This document shows positions 43,046 to 50,166 of a stretch of DNA of 64,000 bases, one piece after another. The stretch lies in the NCBI GenBank assembly GCA_023386955.1, contig JAEWIS010000039.1, positions 155,073 through 219,072 on the forward strand, in the 5' to 3' direction. The notes under the pieces are model-generated. The model was not told the origin of the DNA, did not search any database, and was given only the letters and a program-made list of their open reading frames with translations. A program made the position numbers and the translations under genes. Origin of the DNA: Bacillota bacterium. GTDB lineage: Bacteria > Bacillota > Bacilli > Paenibacillales > NBRC-103111. Each line of letters starts with the position of its first letter. The stretch's first letter is position 1.

Positions 43046-43758
43046 GCTTCCTCACCTCCGGCCGCCACTTCCCCGGCCCCCTCCGTATCCTGGAGGCAGC
43101 CATCCCGCAAAGTAAGAATACGCTTGGTATGCCGGGCCACCTCATGCTCGTGGGTCACGATGATGAAGGTGGTGGAGAGGGTGCTGTTGAGCCTTTTCAG
43201 AATCGTAATGATTTCATCCTCCGTCTTGGTATCCAAATTGCCTGTTGGCTCGTCCGCAAAAATAACCGACGGCTCCGTCACCAGCGAACGGGCGATACTT
43301 ACCCGCTGCTGCTGGCCCCCCGACAGCTGCGAGGGAAACAGCTCCGATTTTTCGGGAATGCCCACCTGCTCCAGGAGCGAGAGGGCCTTTTGCTTGCGGA
43401 CGGAAGGGCGGATAGACTGGAATATGAGCGGCAGCTCCACGTTCTCCCTCACCGTCAGATTGGCAATCAGCTCGTACGCCTGAAAAATAAAACCGATATG
43501 AGTTCTTCGAAATTCCGCCAGCTGGCTTTCGTTCATCTTCACGATGCTTTCACCGGCTATGTAGATGTTCCCCTCTGTTGGCTTCATCAGTCCCGCCATC
43601 AGGTTTAACAGGGTGGATTTGCCTGACCCGGAGCTGCCCAATAAAGCCAGCATTTCCCCCTTTTGCACCCGAAAATCGATATTCTGAAGCACTTGCGTCG
43701 TTTCACCCCCGCTTAAGAAGGAGTGAGACAAATGTTCCACTCGAAGCATAACCGCCAT
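43042..43758 (-). CDS. ABC transporter ATP-binding protein, MacB/LolD type
   Basis: A 238-residue ATPase: Walker A LGSSGSGKSTLLN, signature LSGGQQQRVSIARSL, Walker B VIFADEPTGNLD, H-loop VTHEHEVA. The start is the ATG at 43758 with GGAGG 5 bp upstream; the frame to 43842 gives an unconserved extension. First gene of a three-gene efflux operon. The 306-bp gap to the TetR gene contains the TetR promoter at its right end, but I could not identify the promoter of this operon. Confidence 0.93.
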   Translation of the reverse strand: MAVMLRVEHLSHSFLSGGETTQVLQNIDFRVQKGEMLALLGSSGSGKSTLLNLMAGLMKPTEGNIYIAGESIVKMNESQLAEFRRTHIGFIFQAYELIANLTVRENVELPLIFQSIRPSVRKQKALSLLEQVGIPEKSELFPSQLSGGQQQRVSIARSLVTEPSVIFADEPTGNLDTKTEDEIITILKRLNSTLSTTFIIVTHEHEVARHTKRILTLRDGCLQDTEGAGEVAAGGEEA

Positions 43759-43998
43759 CCTTTCCTCCAAAACCCGGTCTGCAGGACAAACACACATAAT
43801 GTGTAAGGCATCTCCTGACTGAGCCGGGCGTATTCCGAACAATCCGGACCATCACCCTTCCAAACGGACATAAAAAGGGCATACATATGTTTTGACGATA
43901 CGGGAAAGGAAAAGGTTTCTTAACATTTCCTGAACTTGGCTATTTGATCGATTTCTAAGAGAGAATTTCATGAGCACATGGGGATTTTCCTTTAGGTG

Positions 43999-44049
43999 TT
44001 TACAACAACTGTATAACACTGTTACAATGCCTCTATAACAACGTTATAG
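43999..44049 (+). promoter_or_regulatory. promoter and operator of the TetR gene
   Basis: TTTACA (43999-44004), 18-bp spacer, TACAAT (44023-44028). A perfect palindrome CTATAAC-AAC-GTTATAG (44033-44049) lies at the transcription start, directly before the SD, the usual place for TetR autorepression. The motif TATAAC also occurs in the spacer. Confidence 0.7.
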
Positions 44050-44064
44050 AAAGGCGGCATTATA

Positions 44065-44709
44065 ATGGATTCACCTTCTAATCCGGTCTCCCCGCCGGCA
44101 GACACCCGCATCGTCATCCGGGAAGCGGCCAAACGCCTCTTTCTCCGCCAAGGCTACCATCAAGTATCCATGCGGGCGCTTGCGGCGGAAGCGGGTATTT
44201 CCACCGGCCCTTTATATTTCCATTACCGCAGCAAATCCGATGTGTTCTTTGATATTTGCCTGGACGCCCTCTCCCGCTTGAATGAGCACGTGGAGCAAGC
44301 AGCTTCTACCGGGACGGGTTTTCTCCTGCGCCTCCGGGAAATTTTCCGCGCCTTCCAACAATTTTATGAGCTAGAGCCGTTAAACAGCCAACTGGTACGG
44401 CTTTGCTTCAACCCGCTCTTCGGTATCGGCTTTTCACAAGAACAGCTGGGGCTGCTTCTGGAAAAGAAAGCTTTGCATATGGAGCTGATGCAGGAGGTTA
44501 TCCGCCAGGGTATCGCCTGCGGAGAGCTGAAGGAGCTGGATTCCGCCCGGTTTATGCTGATCCTGTATGCACTGGGGGATGGTATCTTTTCCGCACGGGA
44601 AAATGGAGAACTGGAGCGTTTCGGCATTACGTTGGAGACTTTGATGGAGGAGGCCTCCCGTCTGTTGTATACGGGCATTGTGAAGAGAGAGGGGAACGGG
44701 CCATGTTGA
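44065..44709 (+). CDS. TetR/AcrR-family transcriptional regulator
   Basis: A 214-residue regulator; residues about 12-60 form the HTH (REAAKRLFLRQGYHQVSMRALAAEAGISTGPLYFHYRSKSDVF in outline), followed by a variable helical ligand domain. SD AAGGCGG lies upstream of ATG 44065. Its stop lies inside the start of the hydrolase gene (7-bp overlap), so both are one operon, likely controlled by the palindrome just upstream. Confidence 0.92.
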   Translation: MDSPSNPVSPPADTRIVIREAAKRLFLRQGYHQVSMRALAAEAGISTGPLYFHYRSKSDVFFDICLDALSRLNEHVEQAASTGTGFLLRLREIFRAFQQFYELEPLNSQLVRLCFNPLFGIGFSQEQLGLLLEKKALHMELMQEVIRQGIACGELKELDSARFMLILYALGDGIFSARENGELERFGITLETLMEEASRLLYTGIVKREGNGPC

Positions 44710-45842
44710 TGGGAGTGCTGGTTGGGGTATTGTGCACAGTGGCTGCAGTGGCCGCCGCTTTGCTGTTCTACCGTCGGATGAAGCAGCAGAATATCCTCGC
44801 TGCTGCACGGAAAGCGGTGGAACAGGGAGGGATCAGCTCCGTGGAGGAAGTGGTGCTGGGCGGTGTGCGCCAGCGTGTCCTGATCCAGACCCGCCGTCCC
44901 GCCACACCCGTGCTGCTGGTGCTTCATGGGGGACCGGGCATGCCGGTTCCCGGAGTGGGCTGCCGGGAGGCTGACTGGGTGTTCAACCTCTGCACCCGGC
45001 GGCTGCTGGAGCAATACACCGTGGTCTTCTGGGACCAGCGGGGAACAGGCGCCTCCTGGTCCCGGGACATTGACCCTCACTCCATGCATGTAGAACAGCA
45101 CGTGGAGGATGCCGCCCAATTGGTAGAATGGCTCACCGCCCGTTTTGGCACCGAGAAGCTCACTCTCTGCGGAATTTCCTGGGGCTCCCTGCTGGGTTTG
45201 AAGCTGGCAGCCCGCTGTCCGCAGAAGCTGGACGCCTATTTCGGTCTGGCCCAGATTGTGGATTGGACGGGAAGCGATAAGGAGGCTTATACCTGGCTTC
45301 TGCAGGAAGCCAAAATGCATGGGCATAACAAGGCTCTCCGGGAGCTGGAGAGAATGGGACCGCCGCCTTATACCCTCGATTTGGCTAACTGGAACCAGCT
45401 GAGAAAATGGCTTATGCTGCTGGGAGGATTCATCTATAACGGCGGGGAGACCAAACATCCCGGCATGGCTGCCGCCTTTCGTTTACTGCTGTCGTCTCCG
45501 GATTATTCCCTGGGAAATCTGATCAGGATGTTCACCCGCGGCATGAAGCTTTCTTACTCGCCGCAAACCTTGAGAGATATGGATGCATTCAACGCCTCCA
45601 TCGAGATTCCCCGACTGGAAATTCCCGCCACCTTCATCCATGGTCGATTGGATCGGGTTATTTCGGGGCGGCTGCTGGAGCAATATGTGGACCGGCTGGA
45701 TTCTCCCCAAGGCAAAAGCCTACACTGGCTGGAGCGCTCCGCCCATATGTTCTGCCCGGACGATGCCCGGCTGGTGGAAGAATTGCTCCTGGCCGGAGTT
45801 AATCCGACTTGGTCAGCAAATACAAAAAATATGGCGTACTGA
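44703..45842 (+). CDS. Membrane-anchored alpha/beta hydrolase
   Basis: A 379-residue protein: N-terminal membrane helix (2-22), then an alpha/beta-hydrolase fold with oxyanion motif LVLHGGPGMP near residue 80, WDQRGTGAS near 110, nucleophile elbow CGISWGSLLG (Ser near 160), and a late HGRLDRVISG and SAHMF giving the acid and His. The HGGPG motif is typical of proline iminopeptidase-like hydrolases. Start chosen at ATG 44703 overlapping the TetR gene; the open frame extends far upstream into that gene in another frame. Confidence 0.88.
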   Translation: MLMGVLVGVLCTVAAVAAALLFYRRMKQQNILAAARKAVEQGGISSVEEVVLGGVRQRVLIQTRRPATPVLLVLHGGPGMPVPGVGCREADWVFNLCTRRLLEQYTVVFWDQRGTGASWSRDIDPHSMHVEQHVEDAAQLVEWLTARFGTEKLTLCGISWGSLLGLKLAARCPQKLDAYFGLAQIVDWTGSDKEAYTWLLQEAKMHGHNKALRELERMGPPPYTLDLANWNQLRKWLMLLGGFIYNGGETKHPGMAAAFRLLLSSPDYSLGNLIRMFTRGMKLSYSPQTLRDMDAFNASIEIPRLEIPATFIHGRLDRVISGRLLEQYVDRLDSPQGKSLHWLERSAHMFCPDDARLVEELLLAGVNPTWSANTKNMAY

Positions 45843-45850
45843 ACAAGGTT

Positions 45851-46035
45851 CTAACGGCGGTGAAAGACGCTATTTGCCCCCAAAACAGCTCTTCTCCATT
45901 CTAACGGCGGTAGGAGACGCTATTCCCGAGGAATGTACCGGTTTTGCCGCGAGTAGGCTCCAATAAGATCCCACACCGCCGTTAGATTTTGAAATGTCTT
46001 CTTTTCCGCAGAATAACGGCTGTGGCTTCCGTTAG
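45851..46035. repeat. phased nested palindromic repeat, locus 2
   Basis: This fills the first half of the 330-bp gap after the hydrolase gene. Left half-sites CTAACGGCGG at 45851 and 45901 (exactly 50 bp apart) have TAT cores at 45871 and 45921. Right half-sites CCGCCGTTAG (ending 45985) and CTTCCGTTAG (ending 46035) are also 50 bp apart with ATA cores at 45963 and 46013. Inner pair 85 bp, outer pair 185 bp. The GGCGG/CCGCC change relative to GGAC/GTCC at the other loci is compensated on both arms. Confidence 0.8.
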
Positions 46036-46104
46036 AATGTACCACAGCACCAGCGTCCGGTGCCGTTCTACCCGAACGCAGCAGTCTACAGAGAAAAGCC
46101 GGGA

Positions 46105-46141
46105 AGCCTGCCTAATCCTTGACTGGATCATGCAGGCTTCC
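46105..46141. repeat. hairpin downstream of ABC-2 permease gene
   Basis: GGAAGCCTGC and GCAGGCTTCC form a 10-bp stem around a 16-bp loop, 30 bp past the permease stop. There is no clean U-run on the minus strand, so it may be a weak terminator or an mRNA 3'-end stabiliser. Confidence 0.5.
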
Positions 46142-46172
46142 GTTAAAATTCAGCCATCGATGTTTTTCCACT

Positions 46173-46967
46173 TCAGCTTCCCGTGCTCTGATAATGGCGG
46201 ACTCCCACCTTCCAGACCGCCAGCGACACCGCCATAAAGGCCAGCCCTGCAGGCAGCGAAAGCCATCCGGCCCACACTGGATACCCCCAGCCGCAGATAG
46301 CCGCAGCCGGATAGAAGCTCACAGGCAGCACCGGAGGCAGGAACAGGAACATCCCCTTCAGCATCCGCGGCATATAGGGCTCGGGGCAGCGGGTCACCTG
46401 GTAGCTGGCATTGGTGAGAATGTAAATCCAGTCCAGACCTTTAATGGTGAAGAAGGCCACACCGGAGGTCAGAACGAACACGCCGCAGTACATGATGGTT
46501 CCTCCGGCCAACGCCGAAACCAGCAGCGACGCATTCCACAGGGAGAGTGGCACATCCATCCGCGCAAGGGCCCAAAGAATGGCGCACACCCCCGTGACCG
46601 GGCGCATCAGGCGGTGCAGGTGAAACCGCGAGGCCGCCACCTGCATAAATAATGAACACGGCCGTAGCAGCACCCGGTCAAATTCCCCGGAGCGCAGCAT
46701 CTGCCAGGGAAAATAATCGAAGCCCCGGCATAAGCTCTCTGCCAGCCCGAAGGAAGATACCGCTAGAGCGTAGATTAGAATAATCCGCTCTACCGACCAC
46801 TCTCCAATACTGCCGAAGCGGGAGAACAGCAGCACCGTAGACAGCGGATCGGTCACCACTACAAAACCTACCTGGATCAGCATCAGCCACCAGCCCTTGT
46901 ATTCCATTCCGCTCAGGAGATGCAGGCGCAGCAGCTTGAAATATACCTTGGCCTCCAACAGCCTCAC
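46173..46967 (-). CDS. ABC-2 family transporter permease (second subunit)
   Basis: A 264-residue protein with six hydrophobic helices and the motif RGFDYFPWQMLRSGEFDRVLLRPCS near residue 85, the ABC2_membrane_6 signature in which a GEFDxxLLRP segment follows the second helix. The GTG start overlaps the stop of the first permease by 4 bp. Forms a heteromeric exporter with the next gene and the ATPase. Confidence 0.85.
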   Translation of the reverse strand: MRLLEAKVYFKLLRLHLLSGMEYKGWWLMLIQVGFVVVTDPLSTVLLFSRFGSIGEWSVERIILIYALAVSSFGLAESLCRGFDYFPWQMLRSGEFDRVLLRPCSLFMQVAASRFHLHRLMRPVTGVCAILWALARMDVPLSLWNASLLVSALAGGTIMYCGVFVLTSGVAFFTIKGLDWIYILTNASYQVTRCPEPYMPRMLKGMFLFLPPVLPVSFYPAAAICGWGYPVWAGWLSLPAGLAFMAVSLAVWKVGVRHYQSTGS

Positions 46968-47794
46968 CCTCCCTGAATAATCAGATGCTTAAGCCGACTT
47001 TTCATGATCGTCCGACCAAGAACCACAAAAACAACAATCCAAAACAGCTGCAGCATCATTCCCGGCCACGCCGTTCCAGGTGTCAGGCTGCCCGTATAGA
47101 GCTGTGCCGGAAGATCAGCGAAGCCGCCGAAGGGCTGCAGGCGGAGGAAGGTTTGCAGACTGTCCGGCCATAACCGCAAGGGCAGATAAGTCCCTGACAA
47201 GACGGCGCTCAACAGCATCAGCATATAGAAGGGACCATCCCCCCAGGTCGTATTCAGCCGGATGGCGGTAACCAGCATGGCATAAGCGGAGCACAGGAGA
47301 AAAGCCAGCACCACTGACAGCAGGAAGAGGAGGAAGCCCCCGGCAGAAGCAGGCCCAGCCAGCGCATAGCCTGCCGGCATCAGGACCCCCGCTACAATGG
47401 TCAGCACTCCGCGCACCCAATTGGTCCCCAGCTTGCCTGCCGCACTTTTTACCAGCCAATGGAGATAGAGGTCCATGGGACGACATAGCTCCAGCGCCAC
47501 ATCCCCCTTATTGATTTTGGTTAGAATCTCACTATCAATGGACATGGCCTGGAAAACAAAAATCCCCTGCGCCAGCCAGATATAGGAGATCGTCTGCTCC
47601 AAGCCAAAGCCGTTATGATTCCATCCACCGTCCTGGCTGTAGGTATAAAAAACGGTATACACCACACACTCGATAATAGCCCAAAACACACCGACCATAG
47701 CCCCGGAAAGGGCAGCTACCCGGTACTGCAGCCCCTCCGCCATCCGGACACGAAAAAGAGAGCGGCACGCTCTCCAGGTTTGCATCGCAAGCAT
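46964..47794 (-). CDS. ABC-2 family transporter permease (first subunit)
   Basis: A 276-residue six-helix permease; KINKGDVALELCRPMDLYLHW near residue 95 is the equivalent of the GEFDxxLLRP segment in its partner. Such pairs with one ATPase are widespread in Firmicutes, often described as export of an unknown compound. Starts 12 bp after the ATPase stop. Confidence 0.85.
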   Translation of the reverse strand: MLAMQTWRACRSLFRVRMAEGLQYRVAALSGAMVGVFWAIIECVVYTVFYTYSQDGGWNHNGFGLEQTISYIWLAQGIFVFQAMSIDSEILTKINKGDVALELCRPMDLYLHWLVKSAAGKLGTNWVRGVLTIVAGVLMPAGYALAGPASAGGFLLFLLSVVLAFLLCSAYAMLVTAIRLNTTWGDGPFYMLMLLSAVLSGTYLPLRLWPDSLQTFLRLQPFGGFADLPAQLYTGSLTPGTAWPGMMLQLFWIVVFVVLGRTIMKSRLKHLIIQGG

Positions 47795-47806
47795 GAAATA
47801 TCCCCC

Positions 47807-48622
47807 CTACACCAAAGCCAAGTCATTGTACATGGCGGCAATCATTTCATCCGTGTTCACCTTCATCACGACCTCGGGTGCATATTTCTTCTGGAGTCCG
47901 GATAACCTCCCGTCATACAGCAGCCGTCCCCGTCCAATCACCATCACCCGCTGGCATAATGCCTCCATATCGTCCATGTCATGGGTGGTCAAAACCATAG
48001 TGACGCCGTTGCGCTGGTTCTCTTCCTTCAGGAACCCCCGAATAGCCAGCTTGGATACGGCATCCAATCCAATGGTTGGTTCATCCAGGAATAGAATCCG
48101 GGGGCGGTGGAGCAGGGCGGCTGCCAGCTCGCAGCGCATCCGCTGCCCCAACGACAGCTGCCGCACCGGCGTCTGCAGCAGACTGTCCACTCCCAGCACT
48201 CCGGTCAGCTGGTTCAGCCTTGACCTGTAGTCCCCCGCGGAGATGCCGTACATATCCTTCAACACATCGAAGGAATCCGCCACCGGCACATCCCAGAACA
48301 GCTGGGAGCGCTGCCCGAACACTACGCCAATCTGCGACACATGGGCCACCCGCTCCTTCCAGGGAGTTCTGCCGATGATCCGGCACTTGCCGCTATCAGG
48401 CGTCAAAATCCCGCTCATAATCTTCACAGTGGTGGATTTCCCAGCGCCGTTGGGGCCAATATAACCGACCAGCTCCCCCTCTTGGATAGAGAAGCTGATA
48501 CCCGCCAGCGCCTCCACCTTCTCCACATTCCGCATAAATGCTCCCCGGAGCAGCCCCCATTTCCCCTCCGGCCGCCGATACACCTTGAAGCTCTTCTTGA
48601 TATCCTCCAGTATAATCTGCAT
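47807..48622 (-). CDS. ABC transporter ATP-binding protein (NatA-like)
   Basis: A 271-residue ATPase: Walker A GPNGAGKSTTVK, the Q-loop region IGVVFGQRSQLFWDVP, signature LSLGQRMRCELAAALLH, Walker B ILFLDEPTIGLD, H-loop LTTHDMDD. The FGQRSQLFWDVP segment is typical of ATPases paired with ABC2_membrane_6 permeases. Start is the ATG at 48622 with AAAGGAGGACGG; the open frame continues upstream to 48886 without an SD. Confidence 0.93.
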   Translation of the reverse strand: MQIILEDIKKSFKVYRRPEGKWGLLRGAFMRNVEKVEALAGISFSIQEGELVGYIGPNGAGKSTTVKIMSGILTPDSGKCRIIGRTPWKERVAHVSQIGVVFGQRSQLFWDVPVADSFDVLKDMYGISAGDYRSRLNQLTGVLGVDSLLQTPVRQLSLGQRMRCELAAALLHRPRILFLDEPTIGLDAVSKLAIRGFLKEENQRNGVTMVLTTHDMDDMEALCQRVMVIGRGRLLYDGRLSGLQKKYAPEVVMKVNTDEMIAAMYNDLALV

Positions 48623-48775
48623 GATCCGTCCTCCTTTGCTGCAATAACGTATCATGCTGATGGTGCATTTGGAAAAGACAAGGAGAAGCTCTCTCCATCC
48701 TCCGCTCCGCTTACTGACCGGGGGAAACGGTGGAAACCCTCCTTTTTTCGCAGCTATCCTTGATTTTTCGGCACT

Positions 48776-48880
48776 TGTATGCCATACTATATTTATAATG
48801 AAAATTGAGAGAACGCGAGTTCTCTTTACTACTATCTTTTTCCGGTAATCGATGATGATGATCATCGGTTTTTTATTTTT
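48776..48880 (+). ncRNA. candidate small plus-strand transcript
   Basis: Between the ABC ATPase and sspP (a 617-bp gap) a plus-strand TATAAT (48794-48799) with weak upstream elements, a palindrome AGAGAAC-N4-GTTCTCT (48808-48825) and a terminator at 48850 are spaced as a transcript of about 80 nt. It contains a possible 16-codon ORF (ATG at 48799) with no good SD. A second plus-strand terminator follows. No annotated plus-strand gene lies upstream to explain these. Confidence 0.35.
48850..48880 (+). terminator. plus-strand terminator A
   Basis: CGATGAT (48850-48856), GATG loop, ATCATCG (48861-48867), then GTTTTTTATTTTT. Confidence 0.7.
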
Positions 48881-48891
48881 CCGCATAATGA

Positions 48892-48925
48892 AGAGGGTTA
48901 GGCAGAAGCCTTTCCCTCTTTTTTT
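48892..48925 (+). terminator. plus-strand terminator B
   Basis: AGAGGG (48892-48897) with CCCTCT (48914-48919), an inner AGGC/GCCT stem, followed by seven T. Only the plus strand has the T-run. Confidence 0.75.
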
Positions 48926-48932
48926 GCATGTG

Positions 48933-48954
48933 AAAAGGACCCTTTGCAGGGTCC
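48933..48954 (-). terminator. minus-strand terminator past sspP
   Basis: GGACCCT (48937-48943), TTGC loop, AGGGTCC (48948-48954), with UUUU on the minus strand. It probably ends the sspP transcript; the intervening 48958-49239 has no convincing gene. Confidence 0.6.
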
Positions 48955-49239
48955 CCTCAGACGGTGATTAATGGTATTTCGTTTCCTCTTCCAGACTCCT
49001 TTGTTACGTAACCAAATGTCTCTTTAAGGTTTTGCCCTTACGAGTCTTTGGCACATCCCTCCGGTTTCTTATGAGGCTGACATACCTCCGATTGGTTCTT
49101 GATCGGCCGAAAGCACTAACGTGTTCAACGCAACCATCGCCTCTCTCTTCACCGTCGATATTAAGATGTCCCGAAACCCGGGAGGTTATACAAGCCAGGT
49201 AAAACTTTTCTTAAACTTCTTCTGCTTCCGCTCCAGCCG

Positions 49240-49386
49240 TCAGCTGCCCTCGTGGGGAGCTTTGTGGGTGTGGTTGCGGTTCTTCACCTTCTTGGAGCCG
49301 GACAAGGGTGCTTGGGGACCGCCTGCTCCATCTCCATGCCGTTCGCCGGAGGGTGGGTTCACCGGGTTAACCTTTTGCTTGACCAT
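49240..49386 (-). CDS. sspP: Small acid-soluble spore protein P
   Basis: A 48-codon gene below usual size cut-offs. The product starts MVKQKVNPVNPPSGE, is Gly/Pro/His-rich in the middle and ends with PLSGSKKVKNRNHT plus a short tail; the SGSKKVKNRNHT block is the hallmark of SspP, a minor DNA-independent SASP made late in the forespore. SD GAGGGGTGAG lies about 8 bp upstream of the ATG at 49386. It sits downstream of two other small hydrophilic genes on the same strand. Confidence 0.85.
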   Translation of the reverse strand: MVKQKVNPVNPPSGERHGDGAGGPQAPLSGSKKVKNRNHTHKAPHEGS

Positions 49387-49439
49387 CTATTCTCACCCCT
49401 CGCTGCTTATCACAAATCCCGCTGCAAAATTCAGAAACC

Positions 49440-49598
49440 TTACTGACGGGTGGTGGTATCCCTATTCAGGGCATCCATATGCTTCCGGTCGTTGAGGTCC
49501 TGGTTCAGCTGCTGGGCATGATGGGCGTTAACCCCTTCCACGTTCAGCCGCTTCACTTCATTTTGCAGATTCTTATCCGCTGATTTCTGCTGGGTCAT
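49440..49598 (-). CDS. Small hydrophilic protein, possibly spore-associated
   Basis: A 52-residue protein starting MTQQKSADKNLQNEVKRL, rich in Asn, Gln, Asp and Lys, with no hydrophobic segment or Cys. It has a good SD (GAGGAGAGG) before ATG 49598; the longer frame to 49637 lacks one. I do not recognise the family. Composition and its place between sspP and another small gene suggest a minor spore protein, but this is inference. Confidence 0.55.
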   Translation of the reverse strand: MTQQKSADKNLQNEVKRLNVEGVNAHHAQQLNQDLNDRKHMDALNRDTTTRQ

Positions 49599-49643
49599 CC
49601 GATTCCTCTCCTCTCTTCTTGTGCAAATGGTTTCCAAAAAGAA

Positions 49644-50000
49644 TCAGGCGTGTGTCTCCTGCTGCAGGGCCTGGGCGCACTCATGAAGATTGCGGACATG
49701 ATCCTGGATCAAATCCTGAACCAGCTTGCCCCGTTCATCAATGGTGCCGCCTTCGCCTTTTTCCGCGTCCACCAGCTCCACTAACACCTCGCGGGAATCC
49801 ACGTAGGTCACCAGAAAATCAAAGAAATATTGGCTGTGTCCTGCGTTGCCTACAGCTACCCGCAGAGCCTTGGGATTAGCCTCGTCGGCCTGCACCGTTA
49901 CCGCATCTGTGGTTTTCATCGTGGTCGGCAGCACCCGTCGCCATGCGTCAACCAAACGCGACTGATCCATTTGAAGCTGATCCTTCTGCTTGTCACTCAT
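49644..50000 (-). CDS. Uncharacterised 118-residue protein
   Basis: Soluble acidic alpha/beta protein with no recognised motif. Notable segments: QSRLVDAWRRVLPTTMKTTD near residue 12, SQYFFDFLVTYVDSREVLVELVDAEK in the middle, and a C-terminal helix LVQDLIQDHVRNLHECAQAL. SD GGGGAGG lies about 11 bp before ATG 50000. It is 45 bp upstream of the 52-residue gene and probably co-transcribed with it. Function unknown. Confidence 0.6.
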   Translation of the reverse strand: MSDKQKDQLQMDQSRLVDAWRRVLPTTMKTTDAVTVQADEANPKALRVAVGNAGHSQYFFDFLVTYVDSREVLVELVDAEKGEGGTIDERGKLVQDLIQDHVRNLHECAQALQQETHA

Positions 50001-50081
50001 CGGTTTTGACACCTCCCCTTCATGCTTTAAGTTGCCGAGAGCGCCGCGGGTTTATACTTCTGTCTCCTGCCGTCTTTCCCT

Positions 50082-50141
50082 AAACCATAAAACCGGAGCA
50101 TGCAGCAGGAATGTCCTCTGTCATACTCCGGTTTATGGTTT
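50082..50141 (-). terminator. long inverted repeat after the giant surface-protein gene
   Basis: AAACCATAAAACCGGAGCATG (split here at 50082-50102) pairs with CATACTCCGGTTTATGGTTT (50122-50141) apart from one base bulge and one mismatch. It lies 26 bp past the stop at 50167. There is no long U-run beyond the stem, so termination is likely but not typical. Confidence 0.6.
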
Positions 50142-50166
50142 ACTTGCTTCGGTCAATGGGAAGGAG

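Noticed and set aside
44403..44702. 100-codon N-terminal extension of the hydrolase
   Set aside because: It lies wholly inside the TetR gene in another frame; ATG 44703 begins with a normal membrane anchor and overlaps the TetR stop as expected for coupling.
45843..46172. CRISPR-like repeat array
   Set aside because: Repeats are half-sites in both orientations with mirror symmetry, not direct repeats with unique spacers, and no cas genes are present.
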